Source: Novosphingobium sp.
GTDB taxonomy: Bacteria > Pseudomonadota > Alphaproteobacteria > Sphingomonadales > Sphingomonadaceae
Assembly (NCBI RefSeq): GCF_019748365.1
Contig: NZ_JAIEPN010000058.1
Location: 1-64,000 of the forward strand
Reading direction: 5' to 3'
Length of the DNA stretch: 64,000 nt
Position numbers and translations under genes: made by a program. The notes beneath the pieces are model-generated. The model saw only the letters and a list, made by a program, of their open reading frames with translations. It was not told the DNA's origin and ran no database searches. Of this stretch, positions 10,388-19,056 are shown in pieces. The first letter of the stretch is position 1; each line of letters begins with the position of its first letter.

Positions 10388-10493
10388 AGGGCGAGCTCCT
10401 GTCGGCCCCTCACGTTCATGTTGCGGCGCACAACACGCGGCGCTAGAGGGCGCTCACATTTCCCACGCCACACCGGCACAGCGAAGGCATCCC

Positions 10494-11027
10494 ATGCGCA
10501 TCGACATGATCCCTACCGGCGAAAATCCGCCCGAGACGCTCAATGTGGTCATCGAAGTGCCGGTGGGCGGCGAGCCGGTGAAGTACGAGTTCGACAAAGC
10601 CTCGGGCGCCCTGTTCGTCGATCGCATCCTGCACACGCCGATGCGCTATCCCGCCAATTACGGCTTCGTGCCCCACACGCTGTCGCCCGACGGTGACCCG
10701 CTCGACGCGCTGGTGATCGCGCGCTCGCCGTTCGTTCCGGGCTCGGTCGTGCGGGTGCGTCCGATCGCGGTGCTCAACCTCGAGGACGAGCATGGCGGCG
10801 ACGAGAAGCTCGTCTGCGTGCCCGACGACAAGACCTTCCCCTACTACCGCGATGTGGCCGAGAAGAGCGACCTGCCGGAGATCGTGCTCCAGCAGATCGA
10901 GCACTTCTTTACCCACTACAAGGACCTCGAAAAGGAAAAGTGGGTCCGCGTCGGCAAGTGGGGCGGTGCCGAGGATGCCAAGCGCATCACGATCGAGGCG
11001 ATCGAGCGCGCCAAGGCCGCGAAGTAA
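10494..11027 (+). CDS. ppa: Inorganic pyrophosphatase
   Basis: Hydrolyses pyrophosphate to phosphate in the cytosol, driving biosynthetic reactions. The 177-residue product is a normal-length family I enzyme with the signature DGDPLDALVI holding the metal-binding aspartates, plus YPANYGFVPHTL and the C-terminal HFFTHYKDLEKEKWVRVGKW. ATG 10494 is preceded by GAAGG 5-10 bases upstream. A stable hairpin follows the stop and separates it from the convergent pmbA. Confidence 0.97.
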   Translation: MRIDMIPTGENPPETLNVVIEVPVGGEPVKYEFDKASGALFVDRILHTPMRYPANYGFVPHTLSPDGDPLDALVIARSPFVPGSVVRVRPIAVLNLEDEHGGDEKLVCVPDDKTFPYYRDVAEKSDLPEIVLQQIEHFFTHYKDLEKEKWVRVGKWGGAEDAKRITIEAIERAKAAK

Positions 11028-11036
11028 GGCTTGCCT

Positions 11037-11056
11037 GAGGGCGCTGCGGCGCCCTC
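11037..11056. terminator. Hairpin between convergent ppa and pmbA
   Basis: Perfect 8-bp stem GAGGGCGC/GCGCCCTC with a 4-base loop, starting 9 bp after the ppa stop and reaching into the stop codon of pmbA on the other strand. There is no following T-run on either side, so it may act as a bidirectional 3-prime end stabiliser rather than a classical terminator. Confidence 0.5.
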
Positions 11057-12401
11057 AATCCCCCGCGACGCTGAGGCCGTCGATGCGCAGCGTCGGTACG
11101 TCGATGCCGCGCCATGTTTCGAGGTTGTCCGCCGCGACGAGCCGCGCAAACATGTCGATCAGATTGCCCGCGACGGTGAATTCGGCAATCGGCCCGGCGA
11201 CCTCGCCGTTCACGATGCGAAAGCCCGAAGCACCCCGGCTGTAGTCGCCGGTCACACCGTTGACGCCGTGGCCGATGAGCTCGGTGACATAGATGCCGTC
11301 GGCGATGTCGGCCATCAGTGCGGTACGGCTCACCGAGCCCGGCTGCAGCACGAGATTGCCCGCCGTGACATGCGGCGCGCCCGATCCCCCGCGCGAGGCG
11401 TGGCCGGTGGGCGCGGCGCCGAGCTGGCGCGCGGCGGCCGAATCCATCAGCCAGCCGGTGAGGCGACCCTTCTCGACGAGGTTGCGGGGCCCCGTCGGCA
11501 GGCCTTCGCCATCGAACGGGCGCGAGCGCGGACCGCGCCGGCGCAGCGGGTCTTCGCTGATGGTGATCGCCGTATCGAAGATCTGCGCGCCATCCTTTTC
11601 CAGCAGGAAGCTGGCGCGGCGCGCAATGGCGGAGCCCGACATGGCGCCAAGCAGATGGCCGATCAGCGAACTGCCGACCCGCGGATCGAACACGATGGGA
11701 TAGGTGCCGCTCTTGACCCGGCCGGGATTGACGCGGGCAACGGTGCGCTCACCCGCTTCGCGGCCGATCTCGGCGGGCGATGGCAGGTCTGCCGCGTGGC
11801 GCGCGCTGCGCCAGGAGTAATCGCGCTGCATGCCGCTGTCCGTGCCTGCGAGAACGCTGGCCGAGCGGCCGTGGCTGGTCGCGCCATAGGCGCCGCTGAA
11901 GCCATGGCTGGTGGCGAGCGCGACAACGCCGCGCCCGGCGCTGGCACTGCCGCCTTCGCTGTTGGTGACGCCGGGAACGGCACGGGCGGCGTCTTCGGCT
12001 TCTTCGGCCCAGCGCCGCAGCGTTTGCGGATCGGGTTCGTCCGCATCGACGAGATCGAGATCGGTCACGCCGGTGCGCAGCAGCATCTCTTCAGGCGCAA
12101 GGCCGGCAAACTTGTCGGCGGGTGCGGCGCGCGCCATGTCGACCGCGCGGCTGGCGAGTTCGTCGAGCGCGCTGTCGCCAAGGTCGGTCGAGCCGATGGA
12201 CGCCGAGGCACCGCCGACGAAGACGCGCAGGCCGATGTGTTCGGATTCCGAACGCTCGACGTCCTCAAGCGCACCGAGGCGGACCGAGACGGCCTCGGAC
12301 GAATCAGCAATGTAGACGGCGTCGCCGGCTTCGGCTCCGGCCTTCAGCGCACGCTCGATCAGGGCGTGGCAGCGCTCCTGCGCCTCTTGGGGGGAAAGCA
12401 T
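11055..12401 (-). CDS. pmbA: PmbA/TldE family metalloprotease subunit
   Basis: TldE/PmbA pairs with TldD in a protease that processes modified peptides such as microcins and unfolded substrates. The 448-residue product shows the family layout: N-terminal domain with ALEDVERSESEHIGLRVFVGG, a middle region with SHGFSGAYGATSHGRSASVLAG, and a C-terminal core with DPRVGSSLIGHLLGAMSGSAIAR and the late SGFRIVNGEVAGPIAEFTVAGN. TldE subunits lack the TldD zinc site, and no HExxxH is seen here. Start at ATG 12399-12401 (MLSPQEAQERCHALIE) rather than the longer frame. tldD is not in the window. Confidence 0.93.
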   Translation of the reverse strand: MLSPQEAQERCHALIERALKAGAEAGDAVYIADSSEAVSVRLGALEDVERSESEHIGLRVFVGGASASIGSTDLGDSALDELASRAVDMARAAPADKFAGLAPEEMLLRTGVTDLDLVDADEPDPQTLRRWAEEAEDAARAVPGVTNSEGGSASAGRGVVALATSHGFSGAYGATSHGRSASVLAGTDSGMQRDYSWRSARHAADLPSPAEIGREAGERTVARVNPGRVKSGTYPIVFDPRVGSSLIGHLLGAMSGSAIARRASFLLEKDGAQIFDTAITISEDPLRRRGPRSRPFDGEGLPTGPRNLVEKGRLTGWLMDSAAARQLGAAPTGHASRGGSGAPHVTAGNLVLQPGSVSRTALMADIADGIYVTELIGHGVNGVTGDYSRGASGFRIVNGEVAGPIAEFTVAGNLIDMFARLVAADNLETWRGIDVPTLRIDGLSVAGD

Positions 12402-12470
12402 CGGGGAAACGGGCCTTTCAAGCGGACTGACGTCGGGCCCTGCATATAGGCGCCGCCGCGCGGCGGGCAA

Positions 12471-12854
12471 TCAGAACAGCGAAACGAGCATCCGGAAAAC
12501 GGCGGCGAGCAGAAACGGCAGGCCGATCGCGACAGCCCATGTTGCCAGCTGATCGCGGCGGAAACTGGCCCGCAGCGCGGGATCGGCGGCTTCGCTGTCG
12601 GTCAGCGCTTCCCAGCGGCGTTCGAAGTGGCGGAACATCGGGATGACCCCGGCAACCAGCACGACCAGTGCCATCATCGGCAGCATCGATCCGCTGGTGC
12701 CTTCCAGCGTGCGCAAGGTCACAAAGATCTGGAGGCTGGTGTAGACAAGCAGGCTGTAGGCGACCGTGTCGCTCATCCGCTTGCGCCAATCGAGTGCGTG
12801 GCCGTGCATGGCGGTGCCTTCGCGTCCCGGATCCGCGGCAATGCTCTTGCGCAT
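12471..12854 (-). CDS. Small three-helix membrane protein, unrecognised
   Basis: A 127-residue protein that I do not recognise. It starts at ATG 12852-12854 after AGGGGCACCAACG. A polar N-terminus is followed by three hydrophobic stretches: TVAYSLLVYTSLQIFVTL, MLPMMALVVLVAGVIPMF and WAVAIGLPFLLAAVFRMLVSLF. A charged loop (RHFERRWEALTDSEAADPALR) links helices 2 and 3. It lies 69 bp upstream of pmbA on the same strand and diverges from lptB. No function can be proposed. Confidence 0.7.
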   Translation of the reverse strand: MRKSIAADPGREGTAMHGHALDWRKRMSDTVAYSLLVYTSLQIFVTLRTLEGTSGSMLPMMALVVLVAGVIPMFRHFERRWEALTDSEAADPALRASFRRDQLATWAVAIGLPFLLAAVFRMLVSLF

Positions 12855-12888
12855 CGTTGGTGCCCCTGTCTTGTGCCTCTCCTTGCGA

Positions 12889-12917
12889 AGTAGACCACGA
12901 GTCCGGCCATGTTTCAA
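12889..12917 (-). promoter_or_regulatory. Possible sigma-70 promoter for the small membrane protein
   Basis: Read leftward, TTGAAA (12917-12912), a 17-base spacer, then TCTACT (12894-12889), placed 35 bp before the start codon at 12854. The -35 matches 5 of 6 and spacing is ideal, while the -10 is weak. Prediction only. Confidence 0.35.
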
Positions 12918-13040
12918 GCACTGCAATATTACCGGCGGCCTTTCCCGGTGAAGCGCGCGGCGAGACATGCATAAATCCTGCCAAAGGCACTTAGACGGGC
13001 TTTGCCGACGCTGCGGACCGGGCTATGGACCTTCTCGATT

Positions 13041-13808
13041 ATGGACGAAACGCCCGCCACCGCGACCAACCACGCTACCCTGGAGCAGGGCGGGCTGGAA
13101 GTTGTCTCGATCGCCAAGAGCTATGACAAGCGCGCGGTGCTCACCGATATCTCGCTTTCGGTCGGCAAGGGCGAAGTGCTGGGGCTGCTCGGCCCCAACG
13201 GTGCGGGCAAGACCACCTGCTTCTATTCGATCATGGGCCTGGTGCGGCCGGATTCAGGGCGCATCCTGCTCGATGGTGTCGATATCACGCGTCTGCCGAT
13301 GTATCGCCGCGCCATTCTCGGGCTCGGCTATCTGCCGCAGGAAACCTCGATCTTCCGGGGCATGACGGTCGAGCAGAACATCATGACGGTGCTCGAACTG
13401 GTCGAGCCGGACAAGATCACTCGCGCCGCGGAGCTTGACCGGCTGCTCGACGAGTTCGGCCTCACCCGCCTGCGCACCTCGCCCGCCATGGCGCTTTCGG
13501 GCGGTGAGCGGCGGCGCTGCGAGATTGCCCGCGCGCTGGCGGCGAACCCGTCGATCATCCTGCTCGACGAACCTTTCGCGGGCATCGATCCGCTCTCGAT
13601 CAGCGATATCCGCCACCTTGTCATCGATCTCAAGAACCGCGGCATCGGCGTGCTGATCACCGATCACAACGTGCGCGAGACGCTCGATATCGTCGACCGG
13701 GCCTGCATCATCTATGGCGGGCAGGTGCTGTTTGCCGGCAGCCCCGAGGCGCTGGTGGCCGATCCCAACGTGCGCCGGCTCTATCTGGGCGAGGGCTTCA
13801 CGCTATGA
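13041..13808 (+). CDS. lptB: Lipopolysaccharide export ATPase LptB
   Basis: LptB is the cytosolic ATPase that powers extraction of lipopolysaccharide from the inner membrane with LptF and LptG. The 255-residue product has Walker A GPNGAGKTT, the Q-loop in LGYLPQETSIF, the ABC signature LSGGERRR, Walker B IILLDEPFAGIDP and the switch His in ITDHNVRETL. The start ATG 13041 gives a short N-terminal extension before the conserved VVSIAKSYDKR. rpoN follows after 29 bp, the common alphaproteobacterial pairing; the usual upstream lptC and lptA are absent here. Confidence 0.95.
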   Translation: MDETPATATNHATLEQGGLEVVSIAKSYDKRAVLTDISLSVGKGEVLGLLGPNGAGKTTCFYSIMGLVRPDSGRILLDGVDITRLPMYRRAILGLGYLPQETSIFRGMTVEQNIMTVLELVEPDKITRAAELDRLLDEFGLTRLRTSPAMALSGGERRRCEIARALAANPSIILLDEPFAGIDPLSISDIRHLVIDLKNRGIGVLITDHNVRETLDIVDRACIIYGGQVLFAGSPEALVADPNVRRLYLGEGFTL

Positions 13809-13837
13809 AGCCCCCCGAGAAGGTAGGATAGCGGATC

Positions 13838-15367
13838 ATGGCGCTGGGTCCGCGGCTCGATCTCCGCCAGAGCCAGTCACTGGTCATGACTCCGCAGCTC
13901 CAGCAGGCGATCAAGCTGCTGGCGTTGTCGAACCTCGAGATCGAGACCTTCATCGGCGAGGCGCTGGATTCGAACCCGCTGCTCGAACTGGGTGACAGCG
14001 CGCCCGAAGGCGGCATCGACGCGGCGCTGGATGGCGAGCCGGACGGTCTGCGACGGACGACGCTGGAAAACTCGCCGGTGGATCAGCTCGTCAGCGAAGG
14101 GCGCGCAGCGGATGACCGCCCGCTCGACATCGACGCCACTGCACTTGACCGCGACCGCGATACCGGAGACGGCGTAAAGAGCGATTTCACCGACAGCCTT
14201 GGTGATTTCGGCAACAGCGGTGCAGGCGGTGAAGCGCCGGATATCAACGAGCGCGGCGGCGCCGACGAAACGCTGGCCGAGCATCTCCATGCCCAGATCG
14301 GTGCGGTTACCTCGGACCCGGCCCTGCTGTTTGCCGCGCGCTGGCTGATCGATCAGATCGACGAGGCGGGCTACCTCACGACGTCGCTCGATGAAGCCCG
14401 CGAGGCGCTCGACCTGCCGCAAGTCGCGATGCAGGCGGCGCTGGACCTTGTCCAGTCGCTCGATCCCACCGGGGTCGGCGCGCGCAATCTTGGCGAATGC
14501 ATCGCGCTGCAGGCGCGCGAAGCGGACCGCTACGATCCCTGCATGGCGCGGCTGATCGACAATCTCGACTTGCTCGCGCGCGGCGAGATCGCGCGGCTCA
14601 AGCGGCTGTGCCAGGTCGATGACGAGGACTTTTCGGACATGCTGCGCGAACTGCGCAGTTATGATCCCAAGCCGGGCCTGCGTTTCGGCAGTCGCGCCGC
14701 CGAGGCGGTCGTGCCCGATATCCTTGTACAGGCGGTGATCGGCGACGATGGCGCGCCCGGCTGGGACATCGCGCTCAATCCCGCGACTTTGCCGCGCCTC
14801 GTTGTCAACCGGCGCTACTATGTCGAGATGCGGCACGCCTGCGTCAGCAAGGATGCCAAGGCCTGGCTGGGCGAGCGGATGGCCGATGCCAACTGGCTGC
14901 TGAAAGCGCTCGACCAGCGGCAGAAGACGATCCTCAAGGTCGCGGCGGAGATCGTGAAGCAGCAGGAAGGGTTCTTCCAGCTGGGCGTTGCGCATCTGAA
15001 GCCGCTTACCCTGCGCACTGTGGCCGAGGCGATCTCGATGCACGAATCGACCGTGAGCCGCGTGACGTCGAACAAATACCTCCACTGCGCGCGCGGCACT
15101 TTCGAACTCAAATACTTCTTCACCTCGGGTGTCGCCTCGTCCGACGGGGAAAGCTCGGTTTCGGCCGAAGCGGTAAAAGCCGCGATCCGCCAGCTGATCG
15201 ATGCGGAGGACCCCAAGGCGGTCCTTTCGGACGACACGCTGGTCGATCTCCTCAAGGCGCGCGGCTTCGACCTCGCGCGGCGCACGGTGGCGAAGTACCG
15301 CGAGGCGATCGGCCTCGGGAGCTCGGTCCAGCGCCGCCGACAGAAGGCGCTGGCGGGGGTGCGTTAG
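13838..15367 (+). CDS. rpoN: RNA polymerase sigma-54 factor
   Basis: Sigma-54 directs RNA polymerase to -24/-12 promoters and needs AAA+ activators. The 509-residue product has the glutamine-rich region I (LDLRQSQSLVMTPQLQQAIKLLALSNLE), an acidic linker (about 50-140), the core-binding domain, the helix-turn-helix with AISMHESTVSRVTSNKYL, and the RpoN box ARRTVAKYRE near the C-terminus. It is preceded by lptB in an operon. Its TAG stop overlaps the TAA stop of the convergent phosphodiesterase gene by sharing bases 15364-15367. Confidence 0.97.
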   Translation: MALGPRLDLRQSQSLVMTPQLQQAIKLLALSNLEIETFIGEALDSNPLLELGDSAPEGGIDAALDGEPDGLRRTTLENSPVDQLVSEGRAADDRPLDIDATALDRDRDTGDGVKSDFTDSLGDFGNSGAGGEAPDINERGGADETLAEHLHAQIGAVTSDPALLFAARWLIDQIDEAGYLTTSLDEAREALDLPQVAMQAALDLVQSLDPTGVGARNLGECIALQAREADRYDPCMARLIDNLDLLARGEIARLKRLCQVDDEDFSDMLRELRSYDPKPGLRFGSRAAEAVVPDILVQAVIGDDGAPGWDIALNPATLPRLVVNRRYYVEMRHACVSKDAKAWLGERMADANWLLKALDQRQKTILKVAAEIVKQQEGFFQLGVAHLKPLTLRTVAEAISMHESTVSRVTSNKYLHCARGTFELKYFFTSGVASSDGESSVSAEAVKAAIRQLIDAEDPKAVLSDDTLVDLLKARGFDLARRTVAKYREAIGLGSSVQRRRQKALAGVR

Positions 15368-16212
15368 CTGGGCCGTTCGGCCAGCATATGCTGGATCATG
15401 CCCTGCAGATGGGCGTCATAACGCGCGAGGACGGTGTGATCCTCTGCCGTTTGCCAGTGCGTCACCAGTTCGCGGCCGTTCCACCAGTGCAGGGCATAGC
15501 CGGGCGGATCGGCGACGATGAGCGGGCGCTCGTCGGGGGCGTCGGGATCGATTGGCCTGAGGTCGAGCGCGATCTGCGGAGCGGTCGAGGGACAGGTGGC
15601 GACGACGAGGCCTTCCCAATGGGCCACAATCGCGCGGTGGATATGCCCGCAGACGAGGCCGATCACATTGCTCCGATCGCGCAGACAGGCTGCGAGGCGT
15701 TCGACCCAGGGCTCGGCCGGGTCGGTGTTCATCCAGGCGATGCCCACCTCGATCGGCGGGTGATGCTGCACGATCAGCGTTTTGCGGGTGGGCTCGGCAT
15801 CGAGCGCAGCGGTGAGCCACGCGGCGCGCTCCTCGCAGAAGGCACCGCCGTGGCGGCCTTCCTCCAGCGTATCGAGCACGAGCAGGCGCAGGGCCGGTGT
15901 TTCGATGACATATTGCAGGAAGCCGCCGGAGAAGGTCGCTTCCGGAAAGACTGCGGCGAAATTCGCGCGTTCATCGTGGTTGCCGAGCGCGAAGTAGACC
16001 GGGAAGGGCAGGCCGGAGAGCGCTTCGCTCAGCCGTTCATAGCTGGCGCGGTCGCCGCGATCGATCAGGTCGCCGGTGGCAAGCAGCAAGTCCGGCTGCG
16101 GCACCATCTGCGCCAGTTCCGCGACCACCCGGTCCAGCCGCTGGCGGTTGAACTCCCCCGGGCTGTCGGGCTCGAAGCCCAGATGGATATCGGTGATCTG
16201 CGCGATCAGCAT
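15364..16212 (-). CDS. CpdA-like class III cyclic-nucleotide phosphodiesterase
   Basis: A 282-residue calcineurin-type metallophosphoesterase. All metal-binding motifs are present: ITDIHLG, ATGDLIDRGD, LGNHDERANF, VQHHPP and CGHIHRAI. The layout, length and the late CPSTAPQIALDL match the CpdA group, which hydrolyses 3-prime,5-prime cAMP; related GpdQ-like enzymes use glycerophosphodiesters, so the substrate is not certain. Start is ATG 16210-16212 (MLIAQITDIHLG). It lies 25 bp downstream of the FHA-decahaem gene on the same strand, so it appears to be the last gene of the electron-transfer operon whose first gene has two cyclic-nucleotide-binding domains. That context favours a cyclic nucleotide substrate. 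Its stop overlaps that of convergent rpoN. Confidence 0.85.
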   Translation of the reverse strand: MLIAQITDIHLGFEPDSPGEFNRQRLDRVVAELAQMVPQPDLLLATGDLIDRGDRASYERLSEALSGLPFPVYFALGNHDERANFAAVFPEATFSGGFLQYVIETPALRLLVLDTLEEGRHGGAFCEERAAWLTAALDAEPTRKTLIVQHHPPIEVGIAWMNTDPAEPWVERLAACLRDRSNVIGLVCGHIHRAIVAHWEGLVVATCPSTAPQIALDLRPIDPDAPDERPLIVADPPGYALHWWNGRELVTHWQTAEDHTVLARYDAHLQGMIQHMLAERPS

Positions 16213-16237
16213 CCGGCGGTCCCCAAGCCTTCCCGCG

Positions 16238-18133
16238 TCAACGTACAATCGGCGGATGGCGCGGGCGATCCCACGCTGCCGTGCGCAGCGCAGGGCCCTT
16301 GCGCTTGTTTGCCGGCTTCCACGGAGCGCCACTGTCCATATGATATTCGTGGCACATCGCGCAGCCCGATGCGACCGGTTCCTTGACATGCGCGCTGGCC
16401 AGTTTCGCGCCGCCTTCGCCGACATGGCACGAGCGGCAACCGCCAGCGCCGTCAATCCCCGGCACCAGCACGGCATCGGCATCGTTCGAGGTGGCCGCCT
16501 TCACGTGGCAGGTCACGCATTCGGCCTTGCGGTGGTCCTTGTGATCGAACCAGCCCTTGCTGTAGTAGCGCCCGTTCTGCACGGGCTTCTGCACAGTGAA
16601 GCCCGCCGTAGCCGCGCTGCCCTCCCCGTTTCTGGCGCGCCCGATCGTGTGGCAATCGTAGCATAGGCCGCCCTTGCTGAAGACCTGCGCCACGGCTTCG
16701 TCGGCCTGCATCGGATAGAAATGAACGGCGCGGGCATAATCCGCCGCGGTCGATTGCTGGGCCGCTGCGCCCGGAATGCGGCGCGCCATGCCGGAAAGGC
16801 TTGCCGGACGCGGTGGCATCCCGCCCCGGAACGCGGCGCGCAGATCGGCGACGACCTGATCGGGCTGGCCATGGTGCAGCGTGCGGAAGGTGCCGCCGAT
16901 TTCGTCGAACGTGAGCGAATGGCACGATTGGCAAGCCTTCTCCATTTCGACCGGCTTGAACCGCGCCCCGCCGCTGTCGGTCTGGTGGCAGTCCGCGCAA
17001 TTGAGCGCATCGCCAGCCGCAAACTCGCCCGGACGGCGGCGTACCATCTGGGCGATGCCGTTCATTTTCGACAGGTGCTGGGCGTGGGTGAACTTGAGCC
17101 CGGTGCTCTCTTTCATGCCCTCCTGCCAGACGGCGCGCTGGAACCAGGGTTTGCCCTTCCCGTCGATCCCGGCCACGAGCATAGGCCGGAACCGGGGATG
17201 GGCCGTCCCGAAATCGGCGGCATCGGCGATCTTCGTGTCGGGCAAGCGCGTCTTCAATCCATCGTGGCAGGTGGTGCAGAATTGCTGCTGCGTGGCAGGC
17301 ATAGCACCCGCGCCTTCGTGTTCGGTGTGACAATCGACACACCGGCCGGCGGGCTTGTTGAAGGCACTCGCCACCGCGCGCTGGAACCCGGCAAACCCGG
17401 TCGGTTCGCCCCGTGCCTTGAGCAGCCGCGCGCCATCGGCGATGTGTTGGTGCGCATCCTCCTTGTGGCAGGTCATGCAGGCATTGTCGCGCACGGCCAC
17501 GAAGGGCTGGATGTGGCAGGCCTGGCAATCGCCGCCGAGGTTCTTGTGCGCGAGGCTGAGCGTGCCCGAGGACCATGCAGCATCGCCGTGAATGCCCGCC
17601 GGGCGCCGCGCATCCTTGTGCAGCGCGAGCGGCTGGTAGGTCGCCCACGACCAGATCGGCACCGCGAGGAACGCCAGCAGCACGAGCGCGGCAAAGCCCC
17701 AGGCCGAGAGGCGCTTGCCCGGCATCAGTTTCTGCAGGGTATAGGCGCTGCCGATGTCGATGGCCTCGGCGCTTTCCGAAACGGCTTCGATCCGGCGCAC
17801 CGTGAAGGCCGGGAGCCCGCTTTCCGCCTCGCGCGCCAGGGTGATGCGGTGGCCGCCGAAGCCGAGTTCGGCACCGGTCGCGATCTCAAGCTCGCTCGAC
17901 GTGGCAGAGCGGCCATTCACGGTGAAAGGCTGCACGCCGATCGATTCGATCAGCAGCCTGTCGGCATCGATCGCGCGGATACGGGCGTGGCGGGGATCGA
18001 CGGCGAGGTCGGCCAGATGGATGCCGGACGACCCGTCGCGGCCGATGACGAGGACGTCGCTCTCGACGACCGCGCGGCGGACGATTTCCTCCCCGCTGGA
18101 CTTGAGCGCGATCTGCCGGACGACGAAACTCAT
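16238..18133 (-). CDS. FHA-domain, membrane-anchored decahaem cytochrome c
   Basis: A 631-residue protein with three parts. Residues 1-105 form an FHA-like domain (VIGRDGSSGIHLADLAVDPRHARI, TVNGRSA, LGFGGHRITL). Residues 144-165 are one membrane helix. The rest has ten CxxCH haem c sites, with first cysteines near 203, 219, 265, 286, 379, 401, 491, 539, 566 and 591, plus many spare His for axial ligation. With the N-terminus inside, FHA would be cytosolic and the haems periplasmic. The FHA motif keeps GR and H but has DPRH in place of the usual SRxH, so phosphothreonine binding may be altered. I chose ATG 18131-18133, preceded by GGTGAG; GTG 18145 is possible. It sits between the cytochrome b gene (8 bp away) and the phosphodiesterase. 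The exact redox partner or substrate is unknown. Confidence 0.88.
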   Translation of the reverse strand: MSFVVRQIALKSSGEEIVRRAVVESDVLVIGRDGSSGIHLADLAVDPRHARIRAIDADRLLIESIGVQPFTVNGRSATSSELEIATGAELGFGGHRITLAREAESGLPAFTVRRIEAVSESAEAIDIGSAYTLQKLMPGKRLSAWGFAALVLLAFLAVPIWSWATYQPLALHKDARRPAGIHGDAAWSSGTLSLAHKNLGGDCQACHIQPFVAVRDNACMTCHKEDAHQHIADGARLLKARGEPTGFAGFQRAVASAFNKPAGRCVDCHTEHEGAGAMPATQQQFCTTCHDGLKTRLPDTKIADAADFGTAHPRFRPMLVAGIDGKGKPWFQRAVWQEGMKESTGLKFTHAQHLSKMNGIAQMVRRRPGEFAAGDALNCADCHQTDSGGARFKPVEMEKACQSCHSLTFDEIGGTFRTLHHGQPDQVVADLRAAFRGGMPPRPASLSGMARRIPGAAAQQSTAADYARAVHFYPMQADEAVAQVFSKGGLCYDCHTIGRARNGEGSAATAGFTVQKPVQNGRYYSKGWFDHKDHRKAECVTCHVKAATSNDADAVLVPGIDGAGGCRSCHVGEGGAKLASAHVKEPVASGCAMCHEYHMDSGAPWKPANKRKGPALRTAAWDRPRHPPIVR

Positions 18134-18141
18134 CGGCGCGC

Positions 18142-19053
18142 TCACCAATAGAAGAAGACGCTGACCACATGCGCAGAGAGCGCGGCGATCAGCGCGAAGG
18201 TCATGGGCACATGGACATAGAGCCAGGCCTGCAGCCAGCCCTTGATCCTGAGGTGGCGGCGCAGCCGCGCCAGCATGGCTTCCTTGCGGGTGAGCAGCGC
18301 GTCCACCTTGTCGAGCGGATCATCGGCCCTGCGCGGCCGGTGCGCGCGCAAGCGTCGCAGCTCTCCCGCCGCCTCGCGTGTGGCATCGCCGGGGTAGCGG
18401 CCGGTCAGGCGATTGACGATCGAGCCGGTGAAAGGATCCTGCTCAAGGCTGCGGCCCACCAGCCTGGCACATTCGGGATCAAGCGGCTGCGCGGCGTCAT
18501 GAAGCTGGCGATCGAGCGAGCGCAGCGCCTCGACCATCTGCTTCTCGGTAATCGCGCCTTCCGCGTCGTAGCGATTGGCCGAAAGCGCGCGGGGAAGCGT
18601 GGCGTAGGCCGTCACCCCGAAGATGCCCGAGATGATCACGATCATCATCAGCGTCCAGGCCAAGGTGTGGACATTCCAGCCAAACGCGAAACCCGAATGG
18701 AGCGTGCCGATCACGATCAGCAGCACGCCGAGCCAGACATGCGCCGAGGTCCACCCTTTCAGGGACCAGCGCCCCGGCGTGATCGCGCGCTTGCGCATGC
18801 CCAGCGCCGTCAGCCACAGGATCAGCAGCGCGCCCAGCGTACCGAGCGTATAGCCCAGCCAGCTTGAGCCGAAGTGGTGCGGGGGCAGCGGCACGAGAAT
18901 GTAGAGCAGGATCAGCGCACCAGCGAGCGCGGCGGAAATCTTGATCCACTTGCCATTCCTGTGGACGAGGAAGCCCTCGTGCGTGCTTTGCCGTTCCCGC
19001 GTCGCGCCGGTGCGGCGGCGGGGTGCGGGGGCAGGCGCAGGAGTGGTCGCCAT
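18142..19053 (-). CDS. Five-helix membrane protein, probable di-haem cytochrome b
   Basis: A 303-residue inner-membrane protein with a Pro/Arg-rich cytosolic N-terminus and helices at about 38-57, 64-85, 103-119, 129-149 and 279-300, with a 130-residue charged loop between helices 4 and 5. His105 and His119 on helix 3, and His281 and His295 on helix 5, are each exactly 14 residues apart, the spacing that stacks two haems b across a membrane in cytochrome b proteins. His129 is an extra. It begins 3 bp after the stop of the flavin/iron-sulfur gene and ends 8 bp before the decahaem gene, so it is placed to carry electrons between them. The haem assignment is inferred from the His pattern; no named family was recognised with certainty. 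Confidence 0.75.
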   Translation of the reverse strand: MATTPAPAPAPRRRTGATRERQSTHEGFLVHRNGKWIKISAALAGALILLYILVPLPPHHFGSSWLGYTLGTLGALLILWLTALGMRKRAITPGRWSLKGWTSAHVWLGVLLIVIGTLHSGFAFGWNVHTLAWTLMMIVIISGIFGVTAYATLPRALSANRYDAEGAITEKQMVEALRSLDRQLHDAAQPLDPECARLVGRSLEQDPFTGSIVNRLTGRYPGDATREAAGELRRLRAHRPRRADDPLDKVDALLTRKEAMLARLRRHLRIKGWLQAWLYVHVPMTFALIAALSAHVVSVFFYW

Positions 19054-19056
19054 GGC

